Under the pieces are notes generated by a model, which was not told the origin of the DNA, did no database searches, and saw only the letters and a list, made by a program, of their open reading frames with translations. From Pseudomonas protegens CHA0 (GTDB taxonomy: Bacteria > Pseudomonadota > Gammaproteobacteria > Pseudomonadales > Pseudomonadaceae), in contig NC_021237.1 of the NCBI RefSeq assembly GCF_000397205.1, positions 3,783,001-3,847,000 of the forward strand: 64,000 nucleotides of DNA, given 5' to 3'. The translations under genes were made by a program, and so were the position numbers. Numbering within the stretch: position 1 is the stretch's first letter; each line of letters starts with the position of its first letter. Below, piece after piece: positions 1-7,035 of the stretch.

Positions 1-1173
1 CCCGGGATCGATCTGCGCGCCGATCTGCAGCAGGCGCACGTCCAGGGCCTTGACCACGGCGCCGGAGGTTTCCCCGCCAGCCACCACAAAGCGCCGCACG
101 CCGCTGTCGCGCAGGCCCCGGGCGATCTCGCCCAGGGCATTCTCCACCAGCGCTCCGGCACGTTCGGCACCGAGCTGACGCTGCACCGCCTTGACCTCTT
201 CCGGCGTGCTGGTGGCGTAGATCAGCACCGTGCCCTGCTGCTCCCGGGCAAAGGCCAGGGCCTGTTCCACCACCGCCTCGCCGGCCGCCAGGGCCAGCGG
301 GTCGATGCGCCAGGCCGGGCGCTCGGCTTCCAGCCAGGCATCGACCTGAGCATTGGTGGCCAGGGAGGCACTGCCGGCCAGCACCACTTCGCCACCGGCT
401 ACCTTGGGCAGGCTTGCAGCGTCGAGGTCGCGCAGCTTGCCGGCGCGACGGAAGTTTTCCGGCAGGCCCAGGGCCAGCCCGGAACCGCCAGTGAGCAGCG
501 GCAGGTCGGCGCAGGCGGCGCCGAGGGTATAGAGGTCGGCATCGGACAGCGCGTCGGCAATCGCCAGGGCAACACCCTGCCCGCGCAGTTCGGCGATCCT
601 GCTGCGCACCGCCTCCACGCCCTGGGCGATGCTGTCGTAGCGCAGCAGGCCCACCGGCAGCCGGGTCTGGGATTGCAGGACCCGCACCAGGTTGGCATCG
701 GTCATCGGCGTCAGCGGGTGATGCTGCATGCCCGATTCGCTGAGCAACTGGTCCTGGACGAACAGGTGGCCACGGAAAATGGTCCGGCCGTTCTCCGGGA
801 ACGCCGGGCAGGCCAGGGTGAAATCGCTGCCCAGGGCCTCGAGCAAGGCCTCGCTGACCTGACCGATGTTGCCCGCCGCGGTGGAATCGAAGGTCGAGCA
901 GTATTTGAAGAAGATCTGCTCGCAGCCCTGGTCCCGCAGCCATTGCAGGGCGGCCAGGGATTCGGCCACCGCTTCGCTGGCCGCAGTGGTGCGCGACTTC
1001 AGCGCGATCACCACGGCGTCGGCGTCCAGCCCGGCAGCCACTTCAGCGCTGGGAATGCCGATGCTCTGCACAGTGCGCATGCCACCGCGAACCAGCATGT
1101 TGGCCAGGTCCGTGGCCCCGGTGAAATCGTCGGCGATGCAGCCCAGCAACGGGCGTGGATTGGAAATCGTCAT
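1..1173 (-). CDS. otnK: 3-oxo-tetronate kinase (four-carbon acid sugar kinase), 3' end cut by window
   Basis: The reverse strand reads MTISNPRPLLGCIADDFTGA and stays open to the left edge, giving 391 codons; the family is about 420 residues, so only the C-terminal tail is missing. The GCIADDFTGATDLAN start and the later LLTGGSGLALGLPENFR and VVAGGETSG segments are typical of the DUF1537 kinases that phosphorylate 3-oxo-tetronates with ATP in the cytoplasm. The gene starts 10 bp after the ltnD stop, so the two are almost certainly co-transcribed. The dehydrogenase would make the 2-oxo acid, and after isomerisation the kinase would commit it to a decarboxylase encoded outside the window. ATG at 1173 is the first in-frame start after ltnD. 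Confidence 0.9.
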   Translation of the reverse strand, partial: MTISNPRPLLGCIADDFTGATDLANMLVRGGMRTVQSIGIPSAEVAAGLDADAVVIALKSRTTAASEAVAESLAALQWLRDQGCEQIFFKYCSTFDSTAAGNIGQVSEALLEALGSDFTLACPAFPENGRTIFRGHLFVQDQLLSESGMQHHPLTPMTDANLVRVLQSQTRLPVGLLRYDSIAQGVEAVRSRIAELRGQGVALAIADALSDADLYTLGAACADLPLLTGGSGLALGLPENFRRAGKLRDLDAASLPKVAGGEVVLAGSASLATNAQVDAWLEAERPAWRIDPLALAAGEAVVEQALAFAREQQGTVLIYATSTPEEVKAVQRQLGAERAGALVENALGEIARGLRDSGVRRFVVAGGETSGAVVKALDVRLLQIGAQIDPG

Positions 1174-1183
1174 CACGGGTTCC

Positions 1184-2089
1184 TCACTCGGCATCGGGCT
1201 TGGCCACGGGCAGGTCGATGCCCGGGAAGATCTTGATCACCGCCGAGTCGTCCTCGCGGCCAAAACCGGCGCTGGAGGCCTGCATGAACATCTGGTGCGC
1301 GGTGGCCGACAGCGGCAGCGGGAATTTGCTGGCCCGGGCGGTATCCAGCACCAGCCCCAGGTCCTTGACGAAGATGTCCACCGCGGACAGCGGTGTGTAG
1401 TCGGCCTTGAGGATATGCGGAACGCGGTTCTCGAACATCCAGGAGTTGCCCGCGCTGTGGGTGATCACCTCGTACAGGGCATCGGCGTCCACCCCTTCGC
1501 GCAGCCCCAGGGCCATGGCTTCGGCGGATGCCGCGATATGCACCCCGGCCAGCAACTGGTTGATGATCTTGACCTTGGAGCCCAGGCCATGAGCATCCCC
1601 CAGGCGATAGACCTTGCCGGCCATGCCCCCCAGAATCGCCTCGGCCCTGGCGTAAGCGGTGGCCGGGCCGGAGGTCATCATGGTCATCTCGCCGGCGGCG
1701 GCCTTGGCCGCGCCCCCGGAGATCGGTGCATCCAGATAGAGCAGGCCCAGGGCCTCCAGGCGCTGGCCCAGGTCCACGGCGTAGGTCGGGGCCACGGTGG
1801 CGCAGCCGATCACCAGGCTGCCGGGACGCAGTGCCGCTGCCGCCCCGCCCTCACCGAACAGCACACTTTCGGTCTGCTCGGCATTGACCACCACGGTGAC
1901 AATCACATCGCATTCGCCGGCCAGTTGCGCCGCCGAGGCGCAAGCCACGCCGCCTTCGCTGGCGAACTGCTCGGTGACCGCAGCACGGACGTCACAGGCA
2001 TGCACCTTGAAACCGCTGCGCAGCAACGACCGGGCGATGCCCAGGCCCATGGCGCCAAGACCGATGACACCGACATTGTTGTTATTCAT
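1184..2089 (-). CDS. ltnD: L-threonate dehydrogenase (3-hydroxyisobutyrate dehydrogenase family)
   Basis: This is a 301-residue NAD-dependent beta-hydroxyacid dehydrogenase. It has the Rossmann motif VGVIGLGAMGLG right after the start, the substrate-binding DAPISGGAAKAAAG segment near residue 115 and the catalytic Lys in GSKVKIINQ near residue 170. The length equals that of characterised L-threonate/D-erythronate dehydrogenases, and pairing with otnK supports C4 sugar-acid oxidation rather than tartronate semialdehyde reduction. The start at 2089 (MNNNNVGVIG) fits the family; an upstream extension to 2245 is not supported. The start codon is followed directly by AATAACAACAATG, an A-rich Hfq/Crc-type motif, suggesting catabolite repression at translation. 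Confidence 0.88.
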   Translation of the reverse strand: MNNNNVGVIGLGAMGLGIARSLLRSGFKVHACDVRAAVTEQFASEGGVACASAAQLAGECDVIVTVVVNAEQTESVLFGEGGAAAALRPGSLVIGCATVAPTYAVDLGQRLEALGLLYLDAPISGGAAKAAAGEMTMMTSGPATAYARAEAILGGMAGKVYRLGDAHGLGSKVKIINQLLAGVHIAASAEAMALGLREGVDADALYEVITHSAGNSWMFENRVPHILKADYTPLSAVDIFVKDLGLVLDTARASKFPLPLSATAHQMFMQASSAGFGREDDSAVIKIFPGIDLPVAKPDAE

Positions 2090-2635
2090 GGGGGACTCCA
2101 GAAATAGACCAGGACTGTGCCGCGCCAGACAGGCGCCGGGCAAGAACCGGGCAGGACAGGGAAATCCGGATTGCAGGTCCGGCAAATGCAACACAGGCAG
2201 CAACAGGCGCAGCGCCAGACGGCAAGCCCGGAAGGTGCATGGCACCGTGGGCAGGTGCCGAGAGAGGCAGGAGCGAATCGATCATCATGGCCATCCTGTT
2301 GCTGTTGTTATCAGGTTGAGCTTTGGCTGTGAACGATCATCCACCAATGAACGGATTATGTGAAGAAGTTTTTCAATCTAACATTTTTTAACATTACCTT
2401 GAGCGCCCGGCCCCGGCCAGCCACTGGTCGGAAGCCGACGGCCGGTGCCCCGTGGGCTGCTACAACCCTTCACAGCCCTGATCTGGATCAGCATGGCCCG
2501 GGGTGACCTGGCCGAGGCTGAATGAACGAGGGCTGCTGACTGGCGGTAGCACCCTTCATCGCAACCCCGTTGACGCTCCCCCTGGCGGAGAGCTCAATGG
2601 CCTGTCTGGTTATGCTTGGATAAGGATGATTCAAC
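2090..2635. other. Non-coding stretch upstream of ltnD-otnK
   Basis: I see no convincing gene here. The stretch holds the 5' region of the leftward ltnD-otnK operon and the upstream region of the small rightward gene at 2636. Its only striking element is an AT-rich island at about 2370-2397 containing TAACATT twice in direct orientation (2379-2385 and 2389-2395), exactly 10 bp apart, which could be a tandem operator half-site. The gene for an expected GntR- or DeoR-type regulator of the operon is not in the window. Confidence 0.5.
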
Positions 2636-2986
2636 ATGGCAAAGATTGAGGTTTTATCAGGTGATTTCCTGCAAGGCGCCGGCGAGTACCGGCACGGCAC
2701 CTTCAGGCTCAAGACGGTATTCAACAGCAACGGCGTCGAGGTCAAGGCATCGGCCTTCAAGACACTGGAGATCGCCAGCGAAAGCCCCATCACCAACAAG
2801 GACGCCCTGGGCTACGGCATTGCCGGCGCCATGCTGTTGGGCCCGGTGGGCGCCCTGGCCGGGTACCTGATGGCGGGTACGGAAAACGAAGTGACCTTCA
2901 TCGGCACCCTCAAGGATGGCCGGCAGTTGATGGCGGCCACCGATAGCGCGACCTACAAGGATATCTCCCAGCACTTGCTGCACTGA
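2636..2986 (+). CDS. Conserved hypothetical small protein with glycine-rich hydrophobic segment
   Basis: This encodes 116 residues. The start ATG is preceded by AAGGAT with 8 bp spacing. The sequence is mixed alpha/beta with a central hydrophobic, glycine-rich stretch (GIAGAMLLGPVGALAGYLMA, about residues 61-80) that resembles a glycine zipper or a membrane-associating hairpin. It is followed by EVTFIGTLKDGRQLMAATD, reminiscent of small PH-like or SHOCT-associated Pseudomonas proteins. No catalytic motif is visible and no signal peptide is present. I do not recognise a named family. The gene stands alone, between two long non-coding stretches. Confidence 0.65.
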   Translation: MAKIEVLSGDFLQGAGEYRHGTFRLKTVFNSNGVEVKASAFKTLEIASESPITNKDALGYGIAGAMLLGPVGALAGYLMAGTENEVTFIGTLKDGRQLMAATDSATYKDISQHLLH

Positions 2987-3396
2987 TAATCCTCGTCGCT
3001 ATATTCAGTGCTCATGACATCCCCATCTGTCATGGGCACTTTCTTTATATGAAACTTATATATATCCGCCTCTCGCATCAGCTAATTCCCACCCTTAGCT
3101 GAACCTCACCTGAAACTTCGTAACTGACCAATGATTCAGGGCAATTTAACCTTGACTCCAGCCCCCCTCCTGAGTAAATTGCGCGGGCCGGTAATTACGG
3201 CCCTTTGTTTAACTCACTAAAGAAGCCAATGGACACAGTATCTAGACGCTGTCTGGTCACTGCCGCTGCGCAGAGCCAGGCACTTAACCCTGAAAATGAC
3301 GGGACTCGACTCCGCGGTCGGGTAAGCTGCGCTAGGGCTTGACGCTCCAACGTAACTTGCCTCCCCCGGAGCCAGTCCGGTCGCGAGGCAAATGTT
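2987..3396. other. Long untranslated stretch with terminator-like hairpin and structured leader
   Basis: No ORF is supported. GGGCCG (3185-3190) pairs with CGGCCC (3198-3203) and is followed by TTTGTTT, a plausible Rho-independent terminator. From about 3220 to 3396 the sequence can form several helices: CTTAACCC with GGGTAAG (one bulge), CCGGA-GCCAG-TCCGG, and an enclosing TTGCCTC/GAGGCAA stem. The last ends 5 bp before the next ATG. This looks like a structured 5' leader rather than filler. Confidence 0.45.
3357..3391 (+). promoter_or_regulatory. Nested hairpin that pairs the SD of the next small gene
   Basis: TTGCCTC (3357-3363) is the exact complement of GAGGCAA (3385-3391). Inside it CCGGA pairs with TCCGG around a GCCAG loop. 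The GAGG of the 3' arm lies 8 bp upstream of ATG 3397 and is the only SD candidate, so the stem would hide the ribosome binding site. This suggests an RNA switch, thermometer or factor-dependent control. The function is inferred only from the pairing. Confidence 0.4.
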
Positions 3397-3687
3397 ATGC
3401 ACTTCACTTCCTCTGTAATGCCAGGCGTTCGCGCCTTCGCCGCCACCATGCGGGTCAAGCTGTGCCGTGAGCCCAAGGTTCTGGCGCGCTCGCCGTTTTC
3501 TCGTGCCGCCCCCACCCCCTCGACCGCCCTGCGAGCCAATTGGCGCGTCTGCCCGATGACCGGGCAGTTGCAGCAACGCTGGAGCTTCGACGATAGCCAG
3601 GACCCGCAGAGTCGGGGCGCTGCCCTGCTCCTGCAGCAGGCCGGACTGATCTTCGGCCTGTACCTCGGGGCACGCAGCTCAGCCTGA
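3397..3687 (+). CDS. Small hypothetical protein
   Basis: This encodes at most 96 residues. The C-terminal half (from ALRANWRVCPMTGQLQQRW through LIFGLYLGARSSA) has the composition of a real small protein: a Cys-containing turn followed by Trp/Arg and a short hydrophobic tail. I recall similar uncharacterised short proteins in pseudomonads but cannot name a family. The N-terminal part is Arg/Ala-rich and less convincing, so translation may start at 3418 or 3448 instead. Its SD lies inside the 3' arm of a hairpin. It ends about 100 bp upstream of the mgtA leader ORF and might share the Mg2+-related context. Confidence 0.4.
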   Translation: MHFTSSVMPGVRAFAATMRVKLCREPKVLARSPFSRAAPTPSTALRANWRVCPMTGQLQQRWSFDDSQDPQSRGAALLLQQAGLIFGLYLGARSSA

Positions 3688-3785
3688 ACCAGCGGTAACT
3701 TTCCGTTGTTTGCAAACGAACTTTAAAAGTTTAAGTTCGGCGGCGTGCTAGTGCCTGTCAGTTAATAAAGTTACTGGAGAAAGTT

Positions 3786-3926
3786 ATGGAAGAGGCCAGT
3801 AGTAGGTTCGCTGCCCATACAACTTCATTGTTTGGGCAGCGAACGTTAAAACCTGAAAAACGCCAAGATCAAAATCGATCGCTAACCTGCGGCTCGACAT
3901 GTTTTCGCTCGCCTTTAATTAGTTGA
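3786..3926 (+). CDS. Putative 46-aa leader ORF upstream of mgtA
   Basis: The start ATG follows a strong SD (TGGAGA, GGAG at 3776-3779, 6 bp spacing). The frame runs MEEASSRFAAHTTS... to TGA at 3924-3926, 44 bp before the preferred mgtA start. The TGA overlaps a TTG (3923) that opens the mgtA frame. The product is basic and polar with two Cys near the C-terminus (LTCGSTCF), has no signal or membrane segment, and is unlike any protein I know. A 12-bp perfect hairpin lies inside codons 7-20. By analogy with MgtL-type leader peptides, translation of this ORF may control mgtA. That role is inference. Confidence 0.45.
   Translation: MEEASSRFAAHTTSLFGQRTLKPEKRQDQNRSLTCGSTCFRSPLIS
3806..3844 (+). 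promoter_or_regulatory. mgtA: Long hairpin in the mgtA leader
   Basis: GTTCGCTGCCCA (3806-3817) and TGGGCAGCGAAC (3833-3844) are exact complements. The loop contains a further ACAA/TTGT pairing. No U-run follows, so this is not an intrinsic terminator. It lies inside the leader ORF and would be melted by translating ribosomes, which suits an attenuation-type switch. Confidence 0.5.
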
Positions 3927-3970
3927 GTGTTGCTGTGTCGTGCCGCAAGCAGGCGGCAGGAGCACAGACC

Positions 3971-6682
3971 ATGACTGTAAAAACCCCAACTTCCCGCAAC
4001 ACCAGCGCCACCAGTGACAGCAACAAGCTGTCGATGCGTGCCGCCCGCGAAGCCCAGAACGGCCTGGCCGTCACCCTGGCCAACGTCAACTCCACCACCG
4101 CCGGCCTCACTGAACTGGATGCCGAGGGCCGCCTGCAACGGGACGGCCACAACGAGGTCGCCCACGACCGTCCGCCACACGCTCTGGTGCAGCTGCTCCA
4201 GGCTTTCAACAACCCTTTCATCTATGTGCTGATGACCCTGACCGGTATCAGTTTCTTCACCGACTTCTGGCTGCCGCTGCAGGCCGGCGAAGAAACCGAT
4301 CTCACCGGGGTCATCATCGTCCTGGTGATGGTGCTGGCCAGCGGCCTGATGCGTTTCTGGCAGGAACACCGCTCGGCCAAGGCCGCCGAAGCGCTCAAGG
4401 CCATGGTACGGACCACCGCCGCCGTACTGCGCCGCGAGCAGATGGGCATGCAGGCCCGGGTGCGTGAAGTGCCGATGCGCGACCTGGTGGTGGGCGACAT
4501 CATCCAGCTGTCCGCCGGTGACATGATCCCTGCCGATATCCGCCTGATCGAATCCCGCGACCTGTTCATCAGCCAGGCGGTGCTCACCGGCGAAGCCTTG
4601 CCGGTTGAAAAGTACGACACCCTGGGCGCCGTCCAGGAAAAGTCCGCCACCGCCCAGGCCGCCGATCAGCAAGACCTGCTGGACCTGCCGAACATCTGCT
4701 TCATGGGCACCAACGTGGTCAGCGGCACGGCCACCGCCGTGGTCGTGGCCACCGGCTCGCGCACCTACTTCGGTTCCCTGGCCCGCTCCATCGTCGGCTC
4801 CCGCACCCAGACCGCCTTCGACCGCGGGGTCAACAGCGTCAGCTGGCTGCTGATCCGCTTCATGCTGGTGATGGTGCCCATCGTTCTGCTGATCAACGGA
4901 TTCGCCAAGGGCGACTGGGCCGAAGCCTTCATGTTCGCCCTGGCAGTGGCCGTCGGCCTGACCCCGGAAATGCTGCCGATGATCGTCAGCGCCAACCTGG
5001 CCAAGGGCGCCTCGGCCATGGCCAAGCGCAAGGTGGTGGTCAAGCGCCTCAACGCGATCCAGAACTTCGGCGCCATGGACGTGCTCTGCACCGACAAGAC
5101 CGGCACCCTGACCCAGGACCGGATCATCCTCGAACATCACGTCGACATCAGCGGCAGCCGCTGCGATGAAGTGCTGCAACTGGCCTGGCTCAACAGCTAC
5201 CACCAGAGCGGCATGAAGAACCTGATGGACCGCGCAGTGGTCAGCTTCGCCGAGGAGAACCCGCACTTCACCCCGCCTGCCGCCTGGCGCAAGGTGGATG
5301 AGCTACCGTTCGACTTCGTCCGGCGGCGCCTGTCGGTCATCCTCGCCGATGCCCGCGGCCACCACCTGCTGGTGTGCAAGGGCGCGGTGGAAGAAATGCT
5401 GGAAACCGCCACTCGGGTCCGCAAGAACGGTGTCACCCATACCATCGACGCTGCCCTGCGTGCCGAGTTGCTGCAACTGGCCGAAGACTACAACCGCGAC
5501 GGTTTCCGCGTGCTGCTGGTGGGCACCCGTGACATCGCCCGGGACCAGATCAAGAACCAGTACAGCGCCAGCGACGAACGCGAGCTGGTGATCGAAGGCT
5601 TCCTGACCTTCCTCGATCCGCCGAAGGAAACCGCCGGCCCGGCGATTGCCGCCCTGCGCGACAACGGGGTCACCGTGAAGGTACTGACCGGTGACAACGC
5701 CATCGTCACCGCGAAGATCTGCCGCGAGGTCGGCCTGGAGGTCGGCGAGCCGCTGCTGGGTCGTGACATCGAGCGCATGGACGACGAAGTGCTGGGGCGC
5801 CTGGTGGAAGAGCGCACGGTATTTGCCAAGCTCACCCCGCTGCAGAAGTCCCGGGTGCTCAAGGCATTGCAGGCCAACGGCCACACCGTGGGCTTTCTCG
5901 GCGACGGCATCAACGACGCTCCGGCGCTGCGCGATGCCGATGTCGGCATCTCGGTGGACAGCGGCACCGACATTGCCAAGGAATCGGCGGACATCATCCT
6001 CCTGGAAAAGAGCCTGATGGTGCTGGAGGAAGGGGTGATCAAGGGTCGCGAGACCTTCGGCAACATCATGAAGTACCTGAACATGACCGCCAGCTCCAAC
6101 TTCGGCAACGTGTTCTCGGTGCTGGTGGCCAGTGCCTTCATTCCGTTCCTGCCGATGCTGGCGATCCACCTGCTGCTGCAGAACCTGATGTACGACTTCT
6201 CCCAGCTGGCCCTGCCGTGGGACAAGATGGACAAGGAATACCTGAGCAAGCCACGCAAGTGGGACGCCAAGAACATCGGGCGCTTCATGCTGTGGATCGG
6301 GCCGACCTCGTCGATCTTCGACATCACCACCTTTGCCCTAATGTGGTACGTGTTTGCCACCAACAGCGTGGAAATGGCCGCCCTGTTCCAGTCCGGCTGG
6401 TTCATCGAAGGCCTGCTCTCCCAGACCCTGGTGGTGCACATGCTGCGCACCCGCAAGATCCCGTTCATCCAGAGCACCGCGGCACTGCCGGTCATGCTCG
6501 CCACGGGCCTGGTGATGGCACTGGGTATCTATGTGCCCTTCTCGCCTCTGGGCAGCATGGTCGGCCTGGTGCCGCTGCCATGGGAATACTTCCCTTGGCT
6601 GGTGGGTACCCTGCTCAGCTACTGCGTGGTCGCCCAGACCATGAAGACCCTGTACATCCGCCGCTTCAAGCAGTGGTTCTAA
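3971..6682 (+). CDS. mgtA: Magnesium-translocating P-type ATPase MgtA
   Basis: This is a 903-residue P3B-type ATPase that imports Mg2+ across the inner membrane using ATP. It has the actuator motif LTGEALPVEK (near residue 205), the phosphorylated Asp375 in CTDKTGTLTQD, the TGDN hinge and GDGINDAPALRDADVG (from residue 644). N-terminal and C-terminal membrane bundles flank these. The length is normal for the family. I place the start at ATG 3971 because AGGAG sits 8 bp upstream and the N-terminus MTVKTPTSR fits; the frame is open upstream to TTG 3923. It is preceded by a leader ORF and hairpin, so post-transcriptional Mg2+ control is likely. PhoP control is possible but no clear box was identified. 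Confidence 0.97.
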   Translation: MTVKTPTSRNTSATSDSNKLSMRAAREAQNGLAVTLANVNSTTAGLTELDAEGRLQRDGHNEVAHDRPPHALVQLLQAFNNPFIYVLMTLTGISFFTDFWLPLQAGEETDLTGVIIVLVMVLASGLMRFWQEHRSAKAAEALKAMVRTTAAVLRREQMGMQARVREVPMRDLVVGDIIQLSAGDMIPADIRLIESRDLFISQAVLTGEALPVEKYDTLGAVQEKSATAQAADQQDLLDLPNICFMGTNVVSGTATAVVVATGSRTYFGSLARSIVGSRTQTAFDRGVNSVSWLLIRFMLVMVPIVLLINGFAKGDWAEAFMFALAVAVGLTPEMLPMIVSANLAKGASAMAKRKVVVKRLNAIQNFGAMDVLCTDKTGTLTQDRIILEHHVDISGSRCDEVLQLAWLNSYHQSGMKNLMDRAVVSFAEENPHFTPPAAWRKVDELPFDFVRRRLSVILADARGHHLLVCKGAVEEMLETATRVRKNGVTHTIDAALRAELLQLAEDYNRDGFRVLLVGTRDIARDQIKNQYSASDERELVIEGFLTFLDPPKETAGPAIAALRDNGVTVKVLTGDNAIVTAKICREVGLEVGEPLLGRDIERMDDEVLGRLVEERTVFAKLTPLQKSRVLKALQANGHTVGFLGDGINDAPALRDADVGISVDSGTDIAKESADIILLEKSLMVLEEGVIKGRETFGNIMKYLNMTASSNFGNVFSVLVASAFIPFLPMLAIHLLLQNLMYDFSQLALPWDKMDKEYLSKPRKWDAKNIGRFMLWIGPTSSIFDITTFALMWYVFATNSVEMAALFQSGWFIEGLLSQTLVVHMLRTRKIPFIQSTAALPVMLATGLVMALGIYVPFSPLGSMVGLVPLPWEYFPWLVGTLLSYCVVAQTMKTLYIRRFKQWF

Positions 6683-6694
6683 GGGCCTGAGCCC

Positions 6695-6722
6695 GGTGCG
6701 ACCGCCCCACGGCGGTCGCACC
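6695..6722. terminator. Hairpin downstream of mgtA
   Basis: GGTGCGACCGCC (6695-6706) and GGCGGTCGCACC (6711-6722) form a perfect 12-bp stem with a CCAC loop, 12 bp after the mgtA stop. No T-run follows on the + strand, so it may stabilise the mgtA 3' end or reduce read-through rather than terminate fully. Confidence 0.45.
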
Positions 6723-6806
6723 AGATACAGCAAACCAACGATGCCACCGTCGGCGCGGCCAGCGCCCTGTCGACGGCGACGCTGTTCGCCCGAAAGGAGC
6801 ATCGCC

Positions 6807-7007
6807 ATGTTTTTCAAAGCTTTTTCGCTGTTGCAACGCGGCCTGAAGGCCTTGCTGGTCTGCGGCCTGTGCGCCTGCGCCAGGCTGCTCGCCCGCCTGA
6901 GCATCCGCCTCTATGTGCGGGGCCTGCTGAGCGCCGTTGAAATGCGTTTCCTGCTGGGGTTCAGCGCCGCCATCACCCGCGCCTCGCTGCGCCTGGCGAT
7001 TGCCTGA
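6807..7007 (+). CDS. Small hydrophobic/basic protein between mgtA and the Na/Pi symporter
   Basis: This encodes 66 residues from ATG 6807 behind AAAGGAG (7 bp spacing). The sequence MFFKAFSLLQRGLKALLVCG continues as alternating hydrophobic and Arg-rich segments, with one likely membrane helix (about residues 15-28) and a second amphipathic one near the C-terminus. No family is recognised. Its position directly after mgtA and 28 bp before the symporter gene suggests translation from the same transcript. A role as a small regulator of MgtA or the symporter, as known for other transporter-associated small proteins, is only a hypothesis. Confidence 0.6.
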   Translation: MFFKAFSLLQRGLKALLVCGLCACARLLARLSIRLYVRGLLSAVEMRFLLGFSAAITRASLRLAIA

Positions 7008-7035
7008 AACCTGTCACAGTCCCGGGAGAATACTC

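Noticed and set aside
3719..3737. PhoP box upstream of the mgtA leader
   Set aside because: AACTT...AAGTT is an inverted repeat, whereas PhoP sites are direct hexamer repeats; no convincing match was found.
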